Source of the DNA: Pterobdella sp. o SKG-2022
Lineage: Eukaryota > Annelida > Clitellata > Hirudinida > Piscicolidae
Direction of reading: 5' to 3'
Length of the DNA: 64,000 nt
NCBI GenBank assembly: GCA_964035795.1
Contig: OZ038320.1
Location: forward strand, 12,064,118 to 12,128,117
The notes beneath the pieces were generated by a model. It was not told the origin of the DNA. It made no database searches and saw nothing but the letters and a program-made list of their open reading frames with translations. The position numbers and the translations under genes are program-made. Shown here one piece after another: positions 31,535 through 64,000 of this stretch; within the stretch, counting starts at the first letter, position 1, and every line of letters starts with the position of its first letter.

Positions 31535-34300
31535 GAAACAATCAATCAATCAAATCCTTTTTATAGCCCGTTTTCCTTTACCAAGGGTTGGGCTTTTTGA
31601 AAGTTCTATCTCGAAGTCGGCCTTTCCATTCAGAGCGATCGAGTGGATCCGCACAAACCATGTCTAGCTTTCTTTTATCATTCAATATGAGTTCATTCCA
31701 AGTCTTTTTGGGCCTATCAGGCTTCTTGCAAGTATCTAAATCCAACTTTCACACCTGAGAAATCCAACCAACGCTTCGATCTACATGTCCGAACCACCTC
31801 ATCCTGCTTGTACGAAGAACTACCTCAACATCCCGAATGCCAAGTTTTGAAAGGAGTGAGTGAGAGCAAACTTTATCATTCGTTTTGATGTTGCACATCC
31901 AGCGAATCATGGCAAGGTCATTTCGTCTAAAGCAGTTCAATGTGGAAACTGTTACGGGCCATGTTTCAGCAGCATGTAACATAGCTCTTCTGACACAGGT
32001 TGAAAAGACACGGCCTCTGGTCAATAATGATAAATGACGATTAGCAAGGAGTGGAAGAAGTTGGCAAAATTCAGCCCAGGCACACTTACAACGTGTTATT
32101 GAAGCAAGCTCACATCCACCGCCTGCAGATAACGTATCTCCAAGATAGCAGAACTCTGAGACAACTTCCAGTTTTTTATCACCAATAATCACTTTCTTCA
32201 CTAATCTCCCATCAACAGGCCGTGCTGTACCAAGGCAACGAGCGCATCGGAAGTAAAGACCCGAAGTTAGTGCCTTTTATGTTGCTGCATTTCTTGTGTA
32301 CCCATTGCCTGCAGCCTCCACACTGAATAGCATTTCTACCCACACCTGCTTGGCATATACCACAAGGATACTTCCCAGATTTTCTCAACACATCAAGCTT
32401 CGAACCAGAAACCATTAGCTTTGTCTTACCCATATTCACCCTCAACCTCTTTTTCTCTATCTCCGAGCTCCATGTTCTCAACTTTACTTATAGTTCATCC
32501 ATGGACTAAGCGCTTATCATTAAGTCATCAGCATACAAGATCTCCCAAGGGCAACCTGTACGTAACTCCATAAATAAAGCTTCTAGCACAATAACAAAAA
32601 GTAATGGACTAAGAACAGAACCTTGATGGACACCTACCTGAACATCAAACGAGTTGCTATACTCATCACCAACTCTCACCCTACTTCTCACTTCCTTGTA
32701 CATGGATTATACAATTCTTACAAGCCATTCATCAATTTTCAATTTACGCATACTCCACCAAATCACTTCTCGTGGCACTCTGTCAAAGGCTTTCTCCAAA
32801 GCAATGAATGCTAAGTAGAGGGGCTTACCAGCAACCAGATGCTTACCCTGTAACTGACGGAGGATAAATATGGCATCAGTTGTACCCCGACCTTGCATAA
32901 AGCCACATTGCATATCATTAATCACCACTCTGTCTAATAAAACCTTCCACTACGCGCTCCAAAACCTTCATAACCTGATCAATTAACTTCAAACCCCTAT
33001 AGTTAGACCTGTTTAAAGCATCACCTTTACCCTTATATACACTGACTATGTGACTTTCCTGCCACTCAGACTGTATACGGTTCTCAAAGATGATGTCTTC
33101 AATGAGATCTCGAATCATACTAGCACCACTTGAATCTGCGGCCTTGAGCATCTCAGCAACAATACCTGAAGGACCCGCTGCTTTCCCAAGGCTCATCTCA
33201 TTAATGGCTTTTCTAAACATTGCTGTAGTGATAGATTCGCTGGGACCTTCCACGGGATAGACTTCGGACAAACCACCTGGATTCCATGAAAACTCCACAT
33301 TGAGAAAGTGCATATAATGCTTTCCACAAACCTGTTTTGTAGCATTAATCAAATTGTTTTTCAGGTACTTCCAACGTTCATCCAAAGTTTTACGAGTTTC
33401 ATTTCCTTGGATTGATGCATTGAAAACATTAGAAAATTCAACTTGATTTCCAAAGTCTTTTAGTTTCCAGACTTTTGTACGAGGAACAAACCTTCTTTTG
33501 GGGTGAGCATGAGTGCAAGCCTTGAAGTCACCAACCACCAGTCTATGCTGTGTTGCACACTCTTCCCCAACAATGACTTTCACATTAGATACCATTTTTC
33601 CAAAACTTCTCTTATACAATAAGTAGTCAATTTGGGTTTTACAATCTCCTGACTGGTATGTAACCAAATGTTCAAATTTCTTCTTGAACCAGAAGTTACC
33701 AACAACCAACTCATTAGCAACAGCAAATTCCAGCAGTCTTTCACCTTCATGGTTTCTTTTTTCCAAATCCTGTCCACCATGCACATCCTCAAAAGCAGTA
33801 GAGTGTGATCCTATATGGCCATTCCAGTCTCCACTTATGATTAGCTGTTCCGAAGATGAAACTCTAGCTATGGTGGATTGAAGCGCATAATAGAATTGAT
33901 CTTTTACACTCTCACTAAGGTTAGCTTGAGGTGCATAAACACTCACAAAAACAAACACAACTGATCCAACCACCATTCGAATGATTCTATCTGAGACTCT
34001 AATCACTTCAAACACTTTCTCCCACCTCTTCTCAGCCAGTAGAATTCCTACACCACAAGTGCCTTCATCATTCCCACAACCAAAATACTTATATCAAGAG
34101 TCTCTGCCTGCAATAAGTTCAAGGTTGGTCTTCCAACGAGTCTCTTGTAAACAACACAGATCTACTCTCCTCCTCAACATGGTTTCCACCATTTCAGAAG
34201 CCTTACTCCTCATCAAACCAACATTTAAAGATCAGACTCGAAAAGGACTTTCATTAACTTTGTGGCAGTTTTTCTTCAAGGATGCCCTTCCTTTAGACTA
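31535..34300 (-). mobile_element. LINE with embedded PHD-like finger, frameshifted
   Basis: The minus strand from about 34200 reads LCCLQETRW, VSVYAPQ, LIISGDWNGHIG and CKTQIDYLL (endonuclease), then INEMSLGKAAGPSGI, VYKGKGDALNRSNYRGLKL, KAFDRVPREVIWW, GVHQGSVLSPLLF and ILYADDLMI (RT). A finger follows: CGICQAGVGRNAIQCGGC, HKKC. The C-terminal part has FCYLGDTLSAGGGC, RMRWFGHV and RPKKTWNE, ending near 31567. The 3' tail is (ATTG)n at about 31533-31550. Three or four frameshifts or stops break one polyprotein; YADD is intact. About 2.8 kb, nearly complete, relatively young. Confidence 0.9.
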
Positions 34301-34340
34301 CTCTTTCAGATTTTTCTGGCTGGACCTGCAATTATTTTGA

Positions 34341-34975
34341 CTCTTACTGTAGTCATTGATATATTTATTTAACCTCTTACTATTATATATATTACTCCTA
34401 GTGTTTAAATAAAAAACTCGGCGCTTCTTGACGTGAGCGAGGATTAGTATTTTGGGACAAACTTAAAAAATCTCGAGTATGACATTTTTTTACGTAAAAA
34501 GTATTTCGAAATAAATATAAGTTAATTAGATAAAAAACTACATTTTTTTAAATTTAAATATCGCTAACGTATATACTTACGATCGAAAAAAAAAATTTTG
34601 AAAACTTGAAAAAAGTTAAGCTAAAGTTTTTATAATAAAATTTTAAAATAATTTTGATTAAAATAAAAACAGGCCGTGTCCAAAAAGCAGAAAAAATAAC
34701 TTTGAAAATCAAATTTCGCAAACAGCCGAACATGTCGGTTGCTAAGCAAAGATATTTTTGCTAACCAACGTTATTTTTAAATAAAAAAAAAACATAAGCT
34801 TTATTTAACCATTTAAATGAATCAAGATTAAGATTGAAAATAAATATTAGATCAAAAAGCATTATGATGCTATAGTTTAAACACCGTTTTATATAGTTAT
34901 TGAATTTTGTTTACACAAAAAAAGAGTTAATTTATTAGAGTGATTGCATTAAAAAGTAATAAAATATTATTTTTC
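34341..34975. other. Spacer and DDX46 3' UTR, no other gene
   Basis: AT-rich sequence between the LINE and the last DDX46 exon. On the minus strand an AATAAA lies at 34936-34931, 40 bases after the DDX46 stop, and is a likely poly(A) signal. Confidence 0.5.
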
Positions 34976-45547
<10,572 letters not shown>

Positions 45548-45751
45548 AAGCGATTTTTAATTATCGCTAAATTTTGTAAACATAGACCTTCAATAGTTAT
45601 TTAAATTTACAAAATTCTTCAAAGTATGATTCAAAATTTTGAAGTTTTTAAGTAAAATATTATTTATAAATTTGTAAATGTTAGTTTTTTAAATAAAATT
45701 TAGAAAAAGCATCTTTTACTTTTAGTATTATATTGAATACTTTTTACAAAA
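45548..45751. promoter_or_regulatory. Bidirectional promoter, DDX46 and misato
   Basis: Only 204 bp separate the start codons of two divergent housekeeping-type genes, so they most likely share one promoter region and both 5' UTRs lie within it. The sequence is AT-rich without an obvious TATA box or CpG cluster. Confidence 0.7.
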
Positions 45752-47209
45752 ATGACTTGTCGTGAAATATTGACTCTTCAGTTTGGTTCTTATGCAAATT
45801 TTGTAGGAAGTCATTGGTGGAATTCTCAATGTGACACTTACAGCTTCGATTCTGAAAGCATGCAACACTCTTTCGATAAACCCATCAAAGAAATTAATTT
45901 TGACTGTACTTTTAGAGAAGGTAAAACTCTCAATAACGAAGTAACTTATACACCAAGAGCAGTTATTTTTTGCAATAAAGATACTTTAGGAACTCTTAAG
46001 CAAACTGGTATCTTATATGACTCTAAAAGTGCAGAAGAATATATAAATACTTGGAATAATACACCAATAGTTCATCAACAAGAGATATTTGAAAAAAATA
46101 AGTTTTTGAAAAAGTTGGAAAATTATGGCATTGATCAAACTGAATGTAACAAAGAAGAAGACCTGGAACTTGAATCTTCAGTGAATGTTTGGTCTGATTT
46201 TTTAAAACAGCATTTACATCCCAAAACTGTTGAAATAATCAACTATGAAAAAGATTATTTTAATAGTTTTGGACTTGGAGTTGAAAGTTATAAAAAAGAA
46301 AAAGACAATCTTGAAGATAAAGTTCGGTTTTTTACAGAAGAATGTGACAACTTGCAAGGTTTTCAACTGTTACTTGATACAAGTGATGCTTTCAGTGGAG
46401 TAGCCTCCTCTTTTTTTGAAGATTATCTTCTTGATGAATTCTATAACAAAGCACATGTTCTTGTTAGTTTATATAAAAATCCAAAAGATAGAGACAGTTT
46501 GTTCCAACATAATTTTAATCTAATGCTCACTTACAACCATTTTCGCTCTGCTTCTAATATTCTCCCTCTATCTACTCAAATGAGTTTGAATCCTAAAACT
46601 TTAGATTCCCACTGTTTCAAAGATTTTACTTTCAATCCTTCACTTACATACCACACCAGTGCTATTCTAGCTGCCACATTTAACAATATAACTTTACCAT
46701 ATAGATTATTTCAAAGTTCTTATGATATGAAATCTTTTTATAGCTCATTAACATGTGATTCAAGAAACATTTCTGCTGTTCAGCTAGCTTACCCAGCTTA
46801 TGATAAACAACCAAGCTTCACTACATTAACACCATCATTAGAAAACAACATAGAATCAAATCTGCAACATATTACCTACTCTGGAAAACAAGCATTACCA
46901 ACAGACTTGAATCCTCTCAAGATGACAACAACTATAGTAAACACACCTTTCATCACAGCAGACCCTTACCCGCATTTTTTCCCATCTTCACAGAAACATC
47001 ACCTCAATCTTACTTCTATGTCCACTTCTATACACAACACACCAGATTTAACTTTACATTTAAGTGATATTATTAATATTATTGATAGTGTAAAAAAACA
47101 AAATTTCAGAAAATATCTCGGAGATTTTATTGATAAAGATGATTTTTCACATCAATTCGAACTTTTGAAAACTTGCAATGAATTTTATGATTCTCTGAAA
47201 GTTCATTAA
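45752..47209 (+). CDS. MSTO1: Misato homologue (MSTO1), tubulin-like mitochondrial protein
   Basis: Intronless 485-codon frame. The start MTCREILTLQFGSYANFVGS and HWWN match the misato segment II N-terminus, which resembles the start of tubulin. Further family blocks: TYTPRAVI; SVNVWSDFLKQHLHPKTV; EECDNLQGFQLLLDTSDAFS (tubulin-like domain); TSAILAATFNNITLPYRL; ADPYPHFFPS; DIINIIDSV and a charged C-terminus. Misato/MSTO1 is linked to mitochondrial distribution, morphology and microtubule organisation; its biochemical activity is not settled. Human MSTO1 is about 570 aa, so this form is shorter, mainly in the middle. Divergent from DDX46, convergent with the GT31 gene. An AATAAA follows at 47386. 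Confidence 0.93.
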   Translation: MTCREILTLQFGSYANFVGSHWWNSQCDTYSFDSESMQHSFDKPIKEINFDCTFREGKTLNNEVTYTPRAVIFCNKDTLGTLKQTGILYDSKSAEEYINTWNNTPIVHQQEIFEKNKFLKKLENYGIDQTECNKEEDLELESSVNVWSDFLKQHLHPKTVEIINYEKDYFNSFGLGVESYKKEKDNLEDKVRFFTEECDNLQGFQLLLDTSDAFSGVASSFFEDYLLDEFYNKAHVLVSLYKNPKDRDSLFQHNFNLMLTYNHFRSASNILPLSTQMSLNPKTLDSHCFKDFTFNPSLTYHTSAILAATFNNITLPYRLFQSSYDMKSFYSSLTCDSRNISAVQLAYPAYDKQPSFTTLTPSLENNIESNLQHITYSGKQALPTDLNPLKMTTTIVNTPFITADPYPHFFPSSQKHHLNLTSMSTSIHNTPDLTLHLSDIINIIDSVKKQNFRKYLGDFIDKDDFSHQFELLKTCNEFYDSLKVH

Positions 47210-47385
47210 TTATTTGGTAAAATGTATAGTATTAAAAAAAACGAATCTCAAAATCAAAATAATACGTTATCAATAGTTTGGCAGTTGCTGTTTCAGTTTA
47301 GCTTTATTATTGCCTTTTTGATGTTTTCATTATCTTGAAATGAATTTAAACCACACAAAGTACCCTTTATTAGAAAAATGTAATC

Positions 47386-47391
47386 AATAAA
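47386..47391 (+). terminator. Probable poly(A) signal of misato
   Basis: AATAAA 177 bases past the misato stop. The minus-strand signal of the facing gene (47431-47426) lies only 35 bases away, so the predicted transcript ends meet or overlap. Confidence 0.6.
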
Positions 47392-47425
47392 GTATTATTA
47401 ATGCCTAAAATATCATTAGAGTAGT

Positions 47426-47431
47426 TTTATT
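47426..47431 (-). terminator. Probable poly(A) signal of the GT31-like gene
   Basis: AATAAA on the minus strand, 20 bases after the stop codon at 47451. The position is close to the stop but plausible in such compact 3' regions. Confidence 0.5.
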
Positions 47432-47450
47432 TATCTGCAACGTTTTCTTT

Positions 47451-48812
47451 CTAGTTGTTCATTTTTAATAAGACGTTTCCTTTGAAAGTAAGACCGTTTA
47501 TTCCTACTTCAGGGTCTTTGTAATCATTCAAAAACAAGGCATGTCTACACCAGGTGATCAGAAAGTGAGCCAGTTCAAATTCATTAGACTTAAGCTTATG
47601 AATGGCTACGGGAAACGGACTCAAACACTCTTTTTTCTGGATGGATTAGATTAAAATTTATGGCTTATTAATTTTTCAATTAAATATGGTACTTCTTTCT
47701 AAACGTGTAACCTGGCATTCGGACATGGTTTTTTGATATTGAATAGTTGACGCGAAATCAGGTTTAAGAAAAATGTAAGGATCTAAATTAGGAAAGAAAA
47801 CACTTTTAGAAGCATGATCTCTGCTATCAATAGCGTGCCCTCCATTCGCTATCAGGCATTTCAGTAACTGCTCGCTATCAGCTGATAAAAATTCGATAAA
47901 ACTTATTACATTGAATGGTTTGCGTAAAAAATGTGGAAAAAAAGAGCATTCATTTTATAATTAATTGCTTGATATATTGTATATTAAAACTGAAGTTGAA
48001 ATAAAAAATCTATTCTTACGCATATAAGATCCAAAAACACAATCATTAGATTTATTTTGCAAGTAATCTTTTTGTTTCTCGACTAATATTTTCATTGATT
48101 TTCTATTCAACAAAAAAGTGCCTCCAAATTTAAAAAAATTATTTTCTTTTGACATGATAGCATGCCCGTAAGCCTTTGCGCGTGAACTGTCTTCATTTTT
48201 GAGATATTCTAACAAATTACTAACTATAATATATGTTTCTGATTCTGCAAACAAGAAGTAGTCATACTTTTTTCCCGTTTCATCTACGTCCAAATAACTT
48301 CCGAAAGTTTCTTGAAAGACTGATGCGGGATTTACAACGGATTTTTCTGATTTACTAAGATCAGGAAACAAATTTTTATTCAGTATTTTTCCTTCGTCAC
48401 AAAATTTTAACCATGATTTTTTGCACATTTCTGGCGATTTTGTCGGTTTTATAAAACAAGCAAGTTTTAAATCAATTTCGGGATTTTGATGAGGATGTTG
48501 GTAAATATTTTTTATTTCATCCACAGTGTTGTTTGGTTCATCTAATACTTTATCTACTTCATTTTTATTTATTCCAGATGTATCCAATATATTTTCATGA
48601 GAACTCGATTTAATATTAAAGTTGAACGTTGTAACGTAAGAATGGTTGCAAAATAAATAGGATAGGATACCGAAAGCTATAAAATAACCTGCAATTCCAA
48701 AAAAAGTAAAAAGAAATAATGGAGCAATGACGATAGACGATTCAAGCTTCATATTAAAGTTTTTTTCAATGTTATGAGTAAATGCTTCAAAGTCAATATA
48801 TAAATAAAGCAA
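47451..48812 (-). CDS. GT31-family core-1 synthase/COSMC-like protein lacking DxD
   Basis: Three exons: 48812 (or 48752)-48020, 47881-47712, 47636-47451; phases join to 382 aa, or 362 aa from the second Met. Start choice is open: Met21 (MKLESSIV) lies directly before the single membrane anchor (about residues 26-55), giving a type II Golgi/ER topology. The luminal part has ACFIKPTKSPEMCKKSW, then YDYFLFAESETYIIVSNL, YGHAIMSKENNFFKFGGTFLL, LLKCLIANGGHAIDSRD and SPFPVAIHKLK. C1GALT1 galactosyltransferases have a DxD (DDDTY) where this has AESETY. The vertebrate chaperone COSMC, which folds C1GALT1, also lacks DxD (ARPTTF). So it is probably a COSMC-like chaperone or an inactive C1GALT1 paralogue. 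The GGT and IDSRD blocks support the family. Confidence 0.75.
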
Positions 48813-48981
48813 ATGATAAGTGAGTAAAGCAGGAAAACTAACTTATGTTGCAAGCATCGATCGTTTACACTTATCGATATTCTTCTATATTCTATTCACT
48901 TCAGATTTATGGATAAATAACAATGCTAATTTTTTTAAACCATTAAAAAATTTCTTCTACTGTTATCTGTATATCTATCTA

Positions 48982-49020
<39 letters not shown>

Positions 49021-49649
49021 CCTATCTATCTAGCTATCTATCTATCCATTTATTTAACTACCTACTTATTCGTCAATTTATCCATCTTTGTTAAAAATCC
49101 TATATTTTTTAGTTGAACTTTGAAAGCTTGAAACATTTAATGCAAAATTCAAGCGTATTTAATTTTCTCTATAACTGTAATATCCAAATAAACTCACGGC
49201 ATAAAACTAGCATTGAAATTATTAAATTTTTCAAATTTTCGAAAGTTTATCTAGTGAAATGCATTCTGAGTGGAAACATGTTATTAATTTTTCGAGAGAT
49301 GTTAGCACACAATGTCTTTCAAGTAATATTTATTGAGCACACCAAGTTACCTTTTAAATGATCTTACAAAACGGAGTTTCTTGTATTGTTTGAAGATTCT
49401 TTGGAGTATATTCTGAATATAAATAATCATTTACTATTTGAAATTATGCTTAATAAAAACTTAGAATCAAAGTTTATTGAAAGATTTTTTCAAGTTTACT
49501 ATGTGAAAAAATTCAAAAACAATTGATATATTTTAGAAAAATTGTTTTTTTTTGCAAAAAGTTTTTACCATATTATGAAGAGTAAAGTACTTTTACTCAA
49601 CATGAACTATTCATTTAAATAAAAATCTTCTGAATTATCATTTAAAATA
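48813..49649. promoter_or_regulatory. Divergent intergenic region, GT31-like gene and PDE3
   Basis: Separates the start of the minus-strand GT31-like gene from the PDE3 start codon. It must hold both promoters. It contains a CTAT tetranucleotide run at about 48976-49055. No clear core promoter element. The open frames across the CTAT run are artefacts of the repeat. Confidence 0.5.
48976..49055. repeat. (CTAT)n microsatellite
   Basis: CTAT tetranucleotides with interruptions (CTAC, CTAG, CCAT). Same motif as the much longer array at 59475-60030. Confidence 0.9.
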
Positions 49650-63600
<13,951 letters not shown>

Positions 63601-64000
63601 CGTGTGGTGGGTCGTTGTGCTCCTGTTCATTTGCTTTGTAAATAAAAACTCCAATGTGAGAAATTTAGAAATTATTTTGAAGTTTATTTTTTGATGAGTA
63701 TTTGAAAGATTGTAAGTTGTGTCTTGCATGTAGGAAGCTAGAATATCTGCTTTCTGTGGTTCATATTTATCAAATAACACGTCAGTCAACATTGTAAGTT
63801 TCATATCCATGTTTAAATTAGTGTGGGTTATAGAAACTTTTATATTATGCTTTTAAAACAACCATCTGTATCAAATTAAATTCTATTTCACACGGTAATT
63901 CTAAAAAACTCGAATATGTTACAGTGGAGTCATTGAGGACCTTCCGTGCAACATTTAATTTGATAAGTTCATTAATGGTATCAAAAGCTTCTTAAAGTTC
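63601..64000. other. PDE3 3' UTR and flank
   Basis: AATAAA at 63641-63646 is a likely poly(A) signal 41 bases after the stop. Beyond it the sequence is AT-rich and I see no further gene up to the window edge. Confidence 0.5.

Noticed and set aside
31230..31667. Open frames spanning the run of Ns
   Set aside because: They exist only because Ns contain no stops.
48820..49361. Open frames of 98 and 82 codons between the GT31-like gene and PDE3
   Set aside because: Partly driven by a CTAT run, low complexity, no family match, and located where two promoters must lie.

Overview
This is nuclear DNA from an animal. It is about 30% G+C and holds five spliced or intronless protein-coding genes with short GT-AG introns, one U2 snRNA gene or pseudogene, one 200-base run of Ns, and many decayed transposable elements. 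The genes (ASH2L, DDX46/PRP5, misato, a GT31 core-1 glycosyltransferase relative, PDE3) fit a metazoan. CR1/L2-like and Jockey-like LINEs, a Penelope-like element, piggyBac, pogo/Tigger and IS630-Tc1 elements fit an AT-rich invertebrate. The phylum cannot be fixed from the window alone.

Layout, left to right. 1-3218 is mostly featureless AT-rich DNA with one tRNA-like relic. 3219-8622 (+) is a complete 16-exon ASH2L gene (549 aa), whose summed exon length is an exact number of codons. 9.2-31.1 kb is a transposon-dense tract: Penelope-like fragments, a U2 snRNA locus with a changed branch-point recognition base, LINEs on both strands, an IS630-Tc1-type composite element that split an older LINE, a LINE zinc-finger tail, an intact piggyBac ORF with lost catalytic residues, and a pogo/Tigger 3' end. 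After the gap, another LINE lies at 31.5-34.3 kb.

34976-45547 (-) is a complete 26-exon DDX46 gene (926 aa). It is divergent, across only 204 bp, from the intronless misato gene at 45752-47209 (+). Misato converges with a three-exon GT31-family gene (47451-48812, -) that lacks the DxD metal motif. That gene is divergent from a complete 16-exon PDE3 gene (49650-63600, +, 883 aa), which has a six-helix membrane exon, PKA-type sites, the family insert and an HD-type catalytic domain. Exon models were built by eye by matching family sequence and then checking that splice phases join; all three large genes close in frame.

The genes do not form a pathway. They cover chromatin (ASH2L), pre-mRNA splicing (DDX46 and U2, which act at the same branch-point step), mitochondria/tubulin (misato), O-glycosylation and cyclic-nucleotide signalling. 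A foldback MITE family with a shared core sits in introns of ASH2L, DDX46 and PDE3 and next to the piggyBac ORF.
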